Positions 14,733 to 22,621 of a stretch of DNA of 40,992 nt are shown here, piece after piece (the first letter of the stretch is position 1; each line of letters starts with the position of its first letter). The stretch is from NCBI RefSeq assembly GCF_016862395.1, contig NZ_BOMW01000078.1, positions 1-40,992 of the forward strand. The letters are read 5' to 3'. The stretch is from Actinoplanes siamensis. Lineage in GTDB: Bacteria > Actinomycetota > Actinomycetes > Mycobacteriales > Micromonosporaceae. A program made the position numbers and the translations under genes. Below the pieces are notes generated by a model. It saw only the letters and a list, made by a program, of their open reading frames with translations, had not been told where the DNA came from and searched no databases.

Positions 14733-15902
14733 CTAGATGAAGATCGGCAGGCCGGCGTAGTTCTCCGCCAGGCCGGTCGCCCCGGCCCGGCTCGACGCCA
14801 CCCAGCGCAGCTGGGAGAGCTGCAGCTCGGCGTCGAACGGGTCGCCGGAGGTGTGCAGCATCGTCGTCATCCACCAGGAGAAGTGCGTGCACCGCCAGAC
14901 CCGCCGCTGCGCGGTCTCGGAGTACGTGTCGGCGAGCCGCGGGTCGTTCTCCCTGATCCGGGCGATCAGGGCCCGGCTGAGCAGCGCCACGTCGGCGATC
15001 GCCAGGTTCAGGCCCTTCGCGCCGGTCGGCGGGACGATGTGCGCGGCGTCGCCGGCCAGGAAGAGGTTGCCGTGTCGCATCGGGGTTTGTACGCGGCTGC
15101 GCATCGGCAGCACGCTCTTGTCGGTGATCGGGCCGGGGGTGAGCTTCCAGCCGTTCTGGCCGTGGCCCAGGCGGGTGGCCAGCGCGTCCCAGATCCGGTC
15201 GTCGGACCAGGAGGCCGGGTCGGTGCCGTTGGGAACCTGCAGGTAGAGGCGGCTGACCGTGGCCGAGCGCATGGAGTGCAGGGCGAAGCCGTCCGGGTGC
15301 CAGGCGTAGATCAGCTCGTCGGTCGACGGCGCTACGTCGGCGAGAATGCCGAGCCAGGAGTACGGGTAGACCCGCTCGAACGTCCGCGCCGCCGGCACCG
15401 CCGCTCTGGACGGCCCGAAGGAGCCGTCGCAGCCGGCGATGACGTCGGCGTCCAGCCGTTGGACGGCGCCGGACCGGTCCGCGTAGGTCACCGAGGGCCG
15501 GTCGGAGTCCACGTCGTGCAGGGCGACGTCCGAGACCTCATAGATGATCTCCTGACCACCCGCCCGCCGCGCGGCGACCAGGTCCTTCTGCACCTCGGTC
15601 TGCCCGTAGACCCAGACGCTGCGCCCGGTGAGCTCGACGAAGTCCAGGTGATGCCGCTCCCGCGGCCATTGCAGATGAATCCCGCGGTGCTCGTCGCCCT
15701 CGGCGCGCAGCCGCGCCCCCAGCCCCGCCGACTCCAGCAGCTCCACGCTGGAGTGTTCCAGGATGCCGGCCCGGATCCGGGCGGCCACGTACTGCTCCGA
15801 GCGGGTCTCCAGGACCACGGAGTCGACGCCGCCCCGGGCGAGCAGATGGGAGAGCAGCAGGCCGGCCGGGCCCGCGCCGACGATGGCGACCTGGGTACGC
15901 AT
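14733..15902 (-). CDS. pobA: 4-hydroxybenzoate 3-monooxygenase
   Basis: A 389-residue FAD enzyme that converts 4-hydroxybenzoate to protocatechuate with NAD(P)H and oxygen. It follows the Pseudomonas enzyme along its length: VAIVGAGPAGLLL at the FAD-binding start, RIRAGILEH, YGQTEVQKDL, DVIAGCDGSFG, FERVYPYSWLGILAD, LIYAWHPDGFAL, and GDAAHIVPPTGAKGLNLA near residue 285, then FSWWMTTMLH and AENYAGLP at the end. GGTGGGGG precedes the ATG. It is divergent from pcaH with a 135-base gap that must hold both promoters. Its product is the substrate of the neighbouring pca genes. Confidence 0.96.
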   Translation of the reverse strand: MRTQVAIVGAGPAGLLLSHLLARGGVDSVVLETRSEQYVAARIRAGILEHSSVELLESAGLGARLRAEGDEHRGIHLQWPRERHHLDFVELTGRSVWVYGQTEVQKDLVAARRAGGQEIIYEVSDVALHDVDSDRPSVTYADRSGAVQRLDADVIAGCDGSFGPSRAAVPAARTFERVYPYSWLGILADVAPSTDELIYAWHPDGFALHSMRSATVSRLYLQVPNGTDPASWSDDRIWDALATRLGHGQNGWKLTPGPITDKSVLPMRSRVQTPMRHGNLFLAGDAAHIVPPTGAKGLNLAIADVALLSRALIARIRENDPRLADTYSETAQRRVWRCTHFSWWMTTMLHTSGDPFDAELQLSQLRWVASSRAGATGLAENYAGLPIFI

Positions 15903-16037
15903 GCCCCCACCTTCCGTGGCGGACGGCCCCGCGGCAAGGGCCCGTTCGCGCCGGACCCCAGCCGCGGCACGCCGCGCGGCCCGGCGCCGGGCCGGCGGGT
16001 GTGGCCAGCGGCGTGCCGGACCGCTAGCGTCCCAGAG

Positions 16038-16775
16038 GTGAACACCCAGGCCGAGATCGACCAGGAGATCGAGGCGGCGGCGCAGCAGCCGGGCGGACCG
16101 CAGCCGAGGATCGACTACGCTCCGTACCGCAGCAGTGTCCTACGCCACCCCAAGCAGCCACTTCACCTGGTCGACCCGGAGTCGGTCGAGCTGTGGGCGC
16201 CCGCCTTCGGCCACCGGGACGTCGCCGACGACGAGGCCGACCTCACCATCCAGCACGCCGGCACCCCGCTCGGCGAGCGGATCGTGGTGACCGGCCGGGT
16301 GCTCGACGGCGACGGCCGCCCGGTGGCCGGCCAGCTGGTCGAGGTGTGGCAGGCGAACGCCGCCGGGCGCTACCGCCACCAGCGCGACCAGCACCCGGCG
16401 CCGCACGACCCGAACTTCACCGGGGTCGGCCGTTGCCTCACCGGGCCGGACGGGACCTACCGGTTCCAGACGATCAAGCCGGGCCCGTACCCGTGGCGCA
16501 ACCACCTCAACGCGTGGCGCCCCGCGCACATCCACTTCTCGGTCTTCGGAACCGAGTTCACCCAGCGCCTGGTGACCCAGATGTACTTCCCCGGCGACCC
16601 GCTCTTCCGCTACGACCCGATCTACCAGTCGATCACCGATCCGAAGGCGCGGGAGCTGCTGGTCGCGCAATACGACCACGACCTGACCACTCCGGAGTGG
16701 AACACCGGATACCGCTGGGACGTCGTGCTCACCGGGACCCACCGCACTCCGCTCGACACCGGGGATCCTTCATGA
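16038..16775 (+). CDS. pcaH: Protocatechuate 3,4-dioxygenase beta subunit
   Basis: A 245-residue intradiol dioxygenase subunit that carries the catalytic Fe(III) and opens the protocatechuate ring to 3-carboxy-cis,cis-muconate. All four iron ligands are visible: Y112 (AAGRYRH), Y151 (PGPYPWRN), H164 and H166 (RPAHIHFSV). The GTG at 16038 is chosen because it gives the usual N-terminal length; TAGCGT (16024-16029) lies 8 bases before it, consistent with a leaderless transcript. A longer open frame upstream is without similarity. The stop overlaps the pcaG start (ATGA). Confidence 0.96.
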   Translation: MNTQAEIDQEIEAAAQQPGGPQPRIDYAPYRSSVLRHPKQPLHLVDPESVELWAPAFGHRDVADDEADLTIQHAGTPLGERIVVTGRVLDGDGRPVAGQLVEVWQANAAGRYRHQRDQHPAPHDPNFTGVGRCLTGPDGTYRFQTIKPGPYPWRNHLNAWRPAHIHFSVFGTEFTQRLVTQMYFPGDPLFRYDPIYQSITDPKARELLVAQYDHDLTTPEWNTGYRWDVVLTGTHRTPLDTGDPS

Positions 16776-17335
16776 GCGCGGTTCCGGGCCAGACCGTGGG
16801 CCCCTTCTTCCACCTCGGCCTGGCCTGTCCGCAGATGAACGAGCTGGTGCCGCCGGCCCATCCGCGGGCGGTGCGACTGCACGGGCGGGTCACCGACGGC
16901 GCCGGCGCGCCGGTGCCGGACGCGGTGATCGAGATCTGGCAGGCCGACCCGCGGGGCCACATCGTGCGCCGGCCCGGCTCGCTGCGGCGCGACGGCTGGA
17001 CGTTCACCGGCTGGGGCCGGGCCGCCACCGACCCGGACGGCCTCTACTCGTTCGCCACGCTGGAGCCCGGGAGCACCGTGGAAGGGCGTCCGGGCTTCTT
17101 CGCCGTGACCGTTCTCGCCCGTGGTCTCCTGGACCGCCTCTTCACCCGGGCCTATCTCCCGGACGACGCGGAAGCGCTCGCGGCGGACCCGCTGCTCGCC
17201 GCGCTGGAGCCGGACCGACGGGCCACCCTGATCACCCGGCGCGCCGGCCACGGCCTGGTCTTCGACATCCGGCTGCAGGGCGCGGACGAGACGGTGTTCC
17301 TGGCCTACCCGCGCCTGCGGGACGCCTGGACATGA
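16772..17335 (+). CDS. pcaG: Protocatechuate 3,4-dioxygenase alpha subunit
   Basis: A 187-residue partner of PcaH. It shares the fold (PGQTVGPFFHLGL at the start, GRVTDGAGAPVPDAVIEIWQ and PDGLYSFATLEPG) but lacks the iron-binding Tyr/His set, as expected for the alpha subunit, which completes the active site and the (alpha-beta) assembly. The ATG lies inside the pcaH stop, so the two subunits are made in step. C-terminal FDIRLQGADETVFLAY is a family feature. Confidence 0.95.
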   Translation: MSAVPGQTVGPFFHLGLACPQMNELVPPAHPRAVRLHGRVTDGAGAPVPDAVIEIWQADPRGHIVRRPGSLRRDGWTFTGWGRAATDPDGLYSFATLEPGSTVEGRPGFFAVTVLARGLLDRLFTRAYLPDDAEALAADPLLAALEPDRRATLITRRAGHGLVFDIRLQGADETVFLAYPRLRDAWT

Positions 17336-17356
17336 GCGGTCCGGGCCCGGCGGTGC

Positions 17357-17376
17357 GCCGCCGGCTTTCCGGCGGC
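17357..17376. other. Hairpin between pcaG and pcaB
   Basis: GCCGCCGG (17357-17364) pairs perfectly with CCGGCGGC (17369-17376) over the loop CTTT, in the 67-base gap. No T run follows. It may stabilise the upstream mRNA or reduce read-through; it is not expected to end the operon. Confidence 0.45.
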
Positions 17377-17402
17377 TGCCACGACACGACCGGGGGTACG
17401 CG

Positions 17403-18611
17403 GTGAGCGACCTGCTGTGGCCCGGGGATCACCGCGCCGGGGATCTGTTCACGGACGCGGCGGTGGTGGCGGCCATGATCCGTGTCGAGCACGCCTGGCT
17501 CACCGCGCTCGCCGAGCTCGGGGTCGCCGGCCTCACCGTGCCGGACGACCTGGGCGCGCTGGTCAGCCCGGAGGACCTGCCGGCGCTGGCGGCCGGCGCG
17601 GAGTCCGGCGGCAACCCGCTGATCCCGCTGCTCACGCTGCTGCGGGCCCGGCTGCGCGGCCGCCACACGGCCGCCGCCGGCTGGCTGCACAAGGGCCTGA
17701 CCAGCCAGGACGTCGTCGACACGGCGATCGTGCTGTGCCTGCGCGAGGCCGGCGACCGGATCCGCGCCGACCTGGTCACCCAGATCGGCCTGCTCAGCCG
17801 GCTCACCGACGAGCACCGCGAGACCCGGATGGCCGGGCGCACGCTCACCCAGCACGCCATCCCGATCACCTTCGGCCTGAAGGCGGCCGGCTGGCTGACC
17901 GGCGTGCTGGACGCGCGGGACCAGCTGGCGGCCGCCGCGCGGCTGCCGGTCCAGGTCGGCGGCGCGGCCGGCAGCCTGGCCGCGCCGGCCGCGCTCACCG
18001 GGGACCCGGGCCGCGCCCGCGAGTTGGTCGCGGCCACCGCCCGGCACCTCGGCCTGCCGCCGCGCGAACCCTGGCACACCAGCCGGGCGCCGCTGACCCG
18101 GATCGCCGACGCGTTCGTGACCTGCACCGACGCGTGGGGGAAGATCGCCAACGACGTGCTGGTCGGCGCCCGGCCCGAGGTGCACGAGCTGATCGAGGGC
18201 GCGGCCCGGGGCAAGGGCGGCTCGTCCGCCATGCCGAACAAGCAGAACCCGGTCCACGCCGTCCTGATCAAGCGCGCCGCGCTCGCCGGTCCGCCGCTCG
18301 CCGCGCTGGTGCACGCGGGCGCGGCCGCCGCGGTCGACGAGCGCCCGGACGGCGGCTGGCACGTGGAGTGGGCGACCCTGCGGACGCTGGCACGCCGTAC
18401 CGTGGTGGCCGGGGCGCAGACCGCGGAGCTGCTCGCCGGGCTGCGCGTGGACGCCGGGAAGATGCTGGCCACCCTTCATGAGGCGCGCCCCGGGATCGAC
18501 GCCGAGCAGCAGTCGATCGACCCGGGCGGCGCGCCGGACCGGCCCTACCCCGGGGCCACCGAGGAGATCATCGACGCGGTGCTGGCCCGTGCCGAGGCGG
18601 AACCGCGCTGA
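17403..18611 (+). CDS. pcaB: 3-carboxy-cis,cis-muconate cycloisomerase
   Basis: A 402-residue member of the fumarase/aspartase superfamily that turns carboxymuconate into gamma-carboxymuconolactone. The superfamily signature GGSSAMPNKQNPV lies at about residues 273-285; LHKGLTSQDVVDTAI (second conserved region, about 95-110) and RTLTQHAIPITFG (about 140-153) are present. The GTG at 17403 gives the standard N-terminus. It is about 50 residues shorter than some proteobacterial enzymes, which is usual in actinobacteria. The short tail after residue 370 is acidic. Third gene of the operon, 39 bases before pcaL. Confidence 0.93.
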   Translation: MSDLLWPGDHRAGDLFTDAAVVAAMIRVEHAWLTALAELGVAGLTVPDDLGALVSPEDLPALAAGAESGGNPLIPLLTLLRARLRGRHTAAAGWLHKGLTSQDVVDTAIVLCLREAGDRIRADLVTQIGLLSRLTDEHRETRMAGRTLTQHAIPITFGLKAAGWLTGVLDARDQLAAAARLPVQVGGAAGSLAAPAALTGDPGRARELVAATARHLGLPPREPWHTSRAPLTRIADAFVTCTDAWGKIANDVLVGARPEVHELIEGAARGKGGSSAMPNKQNPVHAVLIKRAALAGPPLAALVHAGAAAAVDERPDGGWHVEWATLRTLARRTVVAGAQTAELLAGLRVDAGKMLATLHEARPGIDAEQQSIDPGGAPDRPYPGATEEIIDAVLARAEAEPR

Positions 18612-18650
18612 CGCCGTACCCCGCAATCGGTAGTGGAAAGGATTTTTCTC

Positions 18651-19787
18651 GTGCTCACCGCGACCGTCTTCACCGACGCCCCGGGCCGCCCGCTGCTGCT
18701 GCTCGGAACGTCCGTCGGCACCTCGGCCGAGAGCCTGTGGGCGCGGTGCGCGTCCCGGCTGTCCGGCCGGTACCACGTGGTCGGCTTCGACCTGCCCGGC
18801 CACGGGCGCAGCGCGCCGGCGGACGGTCCGTGCACGATCGCCGGCCTGGCGGGCGGGGTACTGGCGCTCGCCGACCGGCTGCGGCCGGGCGAAAGCTTCA
18901 GGTACGCCGGCGACTCGATCGGCGGAGCGATCGGCCTGCAGCTGATGCTCGACGCGCCGGAGCGGGTCACCGCCGCGGCGCTGCTCTGCACCGGCGCGAA
19001 GATCGGCGACGCGGCGATGTGGGCCGAGCGGGCCGCGCTGGTCCGGGCGGAGGGCACCGAGGCGGTGGTGCCCGGGTCGGCCGAGCGCTGGTTCGGCGCC
19101 GGCTTCCCGGCGCCCGGCCGGGAGCCGCTGCTCGACGCGCTGCGCGCGACGGACGACGAGAGCTATGCGCGCTGCTGCGAGGCGCTTGCCGATTTCGACG
19201 TACGGGATCGGCTCGCCGAGATCGCCACGCCGGTGCTCGCGGTGGCCGGCGGCCAGGACAGGCCGACGCCGCCCGAGGGCCTGCGGCTGATCGCGGACAG
19301 CGTGCTCAACGGCCGGCTGGTGGTGCTCGACGAGATCGCGCATCTGGCCCCGGCCGAGGCCCCCGAGGTCGTCGCGTTCCTGCTGGACCAGCACTTCGAC
19401 GAGTCCCGGGCGGCCGGCCTCGCGGTCCGCCGCGAGGTGCTCGGCCCGGCCCATGTCGACCGGGCCACCGCCGCGACCACTTCGTTCACCCGCGACTTCC
19501 AGGACCTGATCACCCGCTACGCCTGGGGCGATATCTGGACCCGCCCCGGCCTGGACCGCCGCAGCCGCTCGATGATCACGTTGACCGCGCTGATCGCTCT
19601 CGGCCATCACGAGGAGCTGGCCCTGCACGTGCGGGCGGCCCGCACGAACGGCTTGTCGGTGGACGAGATCAAGGAGGTGCTGCTGCAGAGCGCGGTCTAC
19701 TGCGGCGTCCCGGCGGCGAACGCGGCCTTCCGCATCGCCCAGCAGGTCCTCGACGACCTGGCCGCGCACGAAAGTTTGTATCGCTGA
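18651..19787 (+). CDS. pcaL: Fused 3-oxoadipate enol-lactonase / 4-carboxymuconolactone decarboxylase
   Basis: A two-domain enzyme performing two successive steps, decarboxylating gamma-carboxymuconolactone and hydrolysing the enol-lactone to 3-oxoadipate. Residues 1-250 are an alpha/beta hydrolase (PcaD-like) with nucleophile S89 in AGDSIGG and VVGFDLPGHGRS before it. Residues about 255-378 are a carboxymuconolactone decarboxylase domain (PcaC-like) ending QSAVYCGVPAANAAFR. This fusion is known as PcaL in Rhodococcus and Streptomyces. GTG at 18651 is preferred because GGAAAGGA (18635-18642) precedes it; a start 18 bases earlier would put the ribosome binding site inside the gene. The last codons overlap the first unit of the 15-bp tandem repeat. 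Confidence 0.93.
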   Translation: MLTATVFTDAPGRPLLLLGTSVGTSAESLWARCASRLSGRYHVVGFDLPGHGRSAPADGPCTIAGLAGGVLALADRLRPGESFRYAGDSIGGAIGLQLMLDAPERVTAAALLCTGAKIGDAAMWAERAALVRAEGTEAVVPGSAERWFGAGFPAPGREPLLDALRATDDESYARCCEALADFDVRDRLAEIATPVLAVAGGQDRPTPPEGLRLIADSVLNGRLVVLDEIAHLAPAEAPEVVAFLLDQHFDESRAAGLAVRREVLGPAHVDRATAATTSFTRDFQDLITRYAWGDIWTRPGLDRRSRSMITLTALIALGHHEELALHVRAARTNGLSVDEIKEVLLQSAVYCGVPAANAAFRIAQQVLDDLAAHESLYR

Positions 19788-19816
19788 AGTTAGTATCTGC
19801 AAAGTTAGTATCGCCA
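19772..19816. repeat. Three tandem 15-bp repeats
   Basis: Units at 19772, 19787 and 19802: AAGTTTGTATCGCTG, AAGTTAGTATCTGCA, AAGTTAGTATCGCCA. The first overlaps the final codons of pcaL and the last ends 23 bases before the ATPase pseudogene start. GCGATAGTAAG follows directly and is partly the inverse of the unit. The array is AT-rich against its surroundings. It may be a regulator array for the gene downstream. Confidence 0.75.
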
Positions 19817-19839
19817 GCGATAGTAAGTGGGGTTGCGGC

Positions 19840-20239
19840 ATGGTGGCTTTCGTTGGCCGTGAGCGGGAACTGAAGGTTCTCGACGGCCTGCTGAGCGAGG
19901 TCCGGTCCACCGCCCGCGACGCCAAGCCCGCTCAATGCCTGCTCATCCGGGGCCGCCGCCGGATCGGCAAGTCGAGCCTGGTCGAGGCGTTCGTCGACCG
20001 CGCCGGTGTGCCCGCGGGCGCCGGTCGCGCGGGAGCTGTTCTTCCTGGGGTCGATCAAATGGCTGGAGCGGTCGCCGTTCGACGAGCGCGATCTGCTGGC
20101 CCTGCAACGGCATCGCGCGGCGGTGACCGATGAGCCGGTGCCGCTGGTGGCGATCAGCAGGAGCGGGGTTCAGGCGGCTGGGCTGCGGGCCGTCTACGGG
20201 CCGGAGGATCTCCTCGCCGCCTGGCGCCCGGGCGGCTGA
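19840..20239 (+). pseudogene. ATPase (archaeal-ATPase/DUF234 type), internally deleted
   Basis: The first 60 residues (from ATG 19840) are the N-terminus of an AAA-type ATPase of this family: FVGRERELKVLDGLL, then the Walker A motif RGRRRIGKSSLVEAF and VDRAGVP. Right after this, at about 20012-20022, family similarity moves to another frame and to the far C-terminus: REIFFLG-like RELFFLGSIKWLERSPFDE and LVAISRSGVQAAGLRA, ending YGPEDLLAAWRPGG at the TGA 20237-20239. Members of the family are about 450-480 residues, so some 350 residues, including Walker B, are missing and the frame is shifted. The gene cannot make a working ATPase. Loss appears recent, because both ends are still well preserved. 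Confidence 0.8.
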
Positions 20240-20298
20240 CCGTGGCGCTTGGCGGCGGCGTCCTTCGCCCCTGGTGCTGTCGAGCCCGGCTCTTCCGG

Positions 20299-20991
20299 TC
20301 AGGCCGGCCGGTCGGTGGTGGCCGGGTGGGTGGGACCGTCGGCGGGGGTGGCCGGGCCGGTGGGCTCGCCGGTGCGGGGGTGCCGCAGGCCGGGATGGCC
20401 GGCCGGCAGCGTGCGCCGGATGACCCACCAGCTGGCCGCGAGGCAGGCGGCCACCAGCGGCCAGCTCAGGACGATCCGGGCGGCGGCCAGGGCGCCGGTC
20501 TGCTCCGCGGCGTAGAGCGGCAGGAACACGGCGACCCGGACGACGTACTGCAGGACCCACACCCAGCTGGCCCGGGAGTAGGCCCTGAGCAGGTCCGGGT
20601 CGCGGCGCCAGCGGGTCCGCTGGCCGAGGACCGCGCCGACGATCAGGCCGAGCAGCGGCCGGCGGATGACGATGCTGATCGCCCAGACCAGGACGCTCGC
20701 GCCGTTGCTGAGGAGCTGGAGCAGGAAGAAGTTCTCCGCCTTGCCGGTGCGCAGGGCGATCAGCGCCGCGACGCACACGCCGAGCAGGCCGATCAGGACC
20801 GCGCGGGGCTTGTCGCCGCGGCGCAGGCGCCAGCCGACGACGCCCAGGGCGCAGATCAGCGCGCCGGCCGTACCGGCCCCGACCGAGTGGAACAGCAGCC
20901 AGCCGGCCAGGAAGCCGACGGCCGGCCAGGACGCGTCGATGGCGGCACGCCGCCCGTTGAGCAATTCCGACAGCGATTCCGGCTGCGCCAT
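20299..20991 (-). CDS. DUF3159 family membrane protein
   Basis: A 230-residue integral membrane protein with about five to six hydrophobic segments (WPAVGFLAGWLLFHSVGAG; GALICALGVVGW; AVLIGLLGVCVAALIAL; and LVWAISIVIRRPLLGLIVGA) and a Pro/Thr-rich hydrophilic tail. The RPLLGLIVG segment and the WRRDPDLLRAYSRASWVW stretch are typical of PF11361. Function unknown. The ATG at 20991 is chosen over a GTG two codons earlier. The sequence upstream contains a possible DtxR/IdeR box at 21013-21031, so iron control is possible. It faces the ATPase pseudogene tail to tail. Confidence 0.85.
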   Translation of the reverse strand: MAQPESLSELLNGRRAAIDASWPAVGFLAGWLLFHSVGAGTAGALICALGVVGWRLRRGDKPRAVLIGLLGVCVAALIALRTGKAENFFLLQLLSNGASVLVWAISIVIRRPLLGLIVGAVLGQRTRWRRDPDLLRAYSRASWVWVLQYVVRVAVFLPLYAAEQTGALAAARIVLSWPLVAACLAASWWVIRRTLPAGHPGLRHPRTGEPTGPATPADGPTHPATTDRPA

Positions 20992-21012
20992 CTCCACCCG
21001 CCCGTATCTTAG

Positions 21013-21031
21013 TTAGGGCAGCCTAACCCGT
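21013..21031 (-). promoter_or_regulatory. Possible DtxR/IdeR-type iron box
   Basis: TTAGGGCAGCCTAACCCGT matches the 19-base consensus TTAGGTTAGSCTAACCTAA at 14 positions; the core GTTAGG, 4 bases, CCTAAC (21012-21027) is symmetrical. It lies 22 bases upstream of the DUF3159 start, a fitting position for repression. DtxR-type boxes are well established in actinobacteria; this one is a match by eye only. Confidence 0.5.
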
Positions 21032-21286
21032 CGCGGGCGCGCGGAGCCACCGGCCCGCCGAGGTGTGACCGGACGCGCGTGGGCCGGCCGGCCCACGCGG
21101 GGCGGATCGGCACGGTGGAGGTGGCGGACCCGCCGGCGTGGAAGGGGATGGCCGGCGGGCCCGCGGGATGAGCCGGGACGGGAGGTGGGGCGGCCTCGTT
21201 CCCGGCTCGTGGTTCGGCAGCACTGCGTGGTGTCACGCGGGGATTGGCTGCGCCTCCGTTCGGTCTATGAAGGGGACGGCGTCCCA
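21032..21286. other. Intergenic stretch without a recognisable gene
   Basis: GC-rich with many CCGGCC and GGCCGGC runs. Short frames on both strands lack ribosome binding sites and similarity. It separates the DUF3159 gene from the 3' end of the LPMO gene. Confidence 0.4.
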
Positions 21287-21293
21287 GGAGCGC

Positions 21294-21307
21294 TGGGAGC
21301 GCTCCCA
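21294..21307. promoter_or_regulatory. Perfect CebR-type operator (or LPMO terminator)
   Basis: TGGGAGCGCTCCCA is the exact 14-base palindrome bound by CebR, the LacI-family repressor of cellulose and cello-oligosaccharide genes in Streptomyces and relatives. It lies 43 bases beyond the stop of the LPMO gene, not at its promoter. The overlapping GGAGCGC, 5 bases, GCGCTCC (21287-21305) can also fold as a 7-bp hairpin, so it may instead end LPMO transcription. A split form of the same half-sites (GGGAGC, 6 bases, GCTCCC, 22483-22500) lies upstream of the LPMO start. Confidence 0.55.
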
Positions 21308-21349
21308 ATTAGACGGACTGTAGCAACTGTTGCGCCTCTCGGCGAGTGC

Positions 21350-22417
21350 TCAGACCGCGGAACAGGTCACCGCCGGTGTGCTGGGTGTCCCGGCCGCGAT
21401 GAAGCCGAAACTGGTGGACCCGCCCGCGGACAGCGCCCCGTTGTACGCCGCGTTCGACGCCTGGATCTCGTTACCGCTGGTCAGGACCGTGGCGCCCCAC
21501 GACTGCTGGAGCGTCTGGGCCGCGCCGTACCGCAGCGTCACCGCCCAGCCCTTGACCGGCGCGCTGCCCGCGGTGACCGTCACGTTCGCCTGGTAGGCCC
21601 CGGACCACTGCGACGACACGGCGACCGTCGCGCGGCACGCCCCGGTGGCCGGCGAGGTGGAGGCCGACGGGGAGGTGGCGGGCGACGACGGTGGCGCCGG
21701 GGTGGGTGACGACGTGGGCGGGGTGACACCGCCGAAGTTCACGTCGCTGCAGAAGTAGTACGACTGGTCCAGGTGGCTGGCCTGCCAGATGGTGTAGACG
21801 ACGGCCCGCCCGGACCGCCCGCTCACGCTGACCGGGATGTCCATCTGCACGCCGTTGCTCAGCTGCCGGGTCCACTGCGCCGCGGGCGTGTTCGGCACCT
21901 CCTTGACCAGGTCCAGGTCGGACCACTTCAGCGCCTGCGTGACCGGGTTGTAGGACGGCTTGGACACGTACACCCGGATGTAGTCGGCGCCGTGCCGCGC
22001 CCCGTCGAACAGGCCCAGCGTGAACGAGTTGGCCAGGTTGGTGGCCTTCCAGTCGCCGATCGCGTCCATCGCCGCGTACCGGCCGTTCTGCGTCTTGCCG
22101 GCGCTGCACAGCTGCCCGTCCGGGATGGCGGCCTGGTGGTTGCCGGCCACCCCCTCGCGGAACAGCCCGTTCCAGTTCCACATCGCCTGCGGATCGGCCT
22201 GCCAGGCCTGGTAACACATCGGGTCCTGGGTGGCCATCTCGGGCGCCTGGAACTTGTCGCCCCAGCGCTCGAAGCAGCCGTAGTTGCGCGACGCCGGGTT
22301 GAGGACGTTGCCGTGCGCCGAGGCCGGGGAACCGGGCGCGACGAGGACGGCGAGGGCGGCGGCCAGGGCCGCCACGATTGCGGAGATCAAAAGCCTTTTG
22401 TGTACGACGTTCTGCAT
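21350..22417 (-). CDS. Secreted AA10 lytic polysaccharide monooxygenase with CBM2
   Basis: A 355-residue exported copper enzyme that cleaves crystalline cellulose and/or chitin oxidatively. The signal peptide ends at PASA, so mature protein begins with H35 (HGNVLNPASRNYG), the first ligand of the copper histidine brace; H94 in AGNHQAAIPDGQLCS is the second. YYFCSDVNFGG closes the catalytic domain near residue 228 and supplies the axial aromatic residue. A Pro/Thr/Ser linker (about 229-257) leads to a family 2 carbohydrate-binding module (about 259-355; C-terminal disulfide cysteines and Trp residues at W269, W285 and W307 or so). The whole resembles Thermobifida AA10A-type enzymes more than strict chitinases. 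AGGAG lies about 10 bases before the ATG, inside the palindrome CCTGAGCTCAGG (22432-22443). Confidence 0.94.
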   Translation of the reverse strand: MQNVVHKRLLISAIVAALAAALAVLVAPGSPASAHGNVLNPASRNYGCFERWGDKFQAPEMATQDPMCYQAWQADPQAMWNWNGLFREGVAGNHQAAIPDGQLCSAGKTQNGRYAAMDAIGDWKATNLANSFTLGLFDGARHGADYIRVYVSKPSYNPVTQALKWSDLDLVKEVPNTPAAQWTRQLSNGVQMDIPVSVSGRSGRAVVYTIWQASHLDQSYYFCSDVNFGGVTPPTSSPTPAPPSSPATSPSASTSPATGACRATVAVSSQWSGAYQANVTVTAGSAPVKGWAVTLRYGAAQTLQQSWGATVLTSGNEIQASNAAYNGALSAGGSTSFGFIAAGTPSTPAVTCSAV

Positions 22418-22621
22418 GCGAACTCAGCACTCCTGAGCTCAGGGCCGCGCGTGCGTGACGGCGGCCTGGCGGTGAGGACGGCGGGAGCTGCCCGGCTCCC
22501 GGGTGCCACGTGACTTCGCCGCGGCAGTGCTGTGGCGACAGCGTGCCCAATTGATCGAGTTAAGTCAATGCGTACGGGAAAATCGGGTGTCGTGTTCGTG
22601 ATCCGGTCCTAGGTTGTGGGG

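Noticed and set aside
19772..19816. Pentapeptide-repeat-like DTNFA/DTNFS reading on the minus strand
   Set aside because: It comes from the 15-bp tandem repeat read in one frame, only three units long and with no supporting gene structure.
17232..19925. Very long open frame on the minus strand opposite the pca genes
   Set aside because: It is the mirror of strongly biased codons in pcaB and pcaL; composition is Arg/Gly/Ala-rich with no motif or start signal. The same holds for the long frames opposite the kinase (27052-28725) and over 29912-32629.
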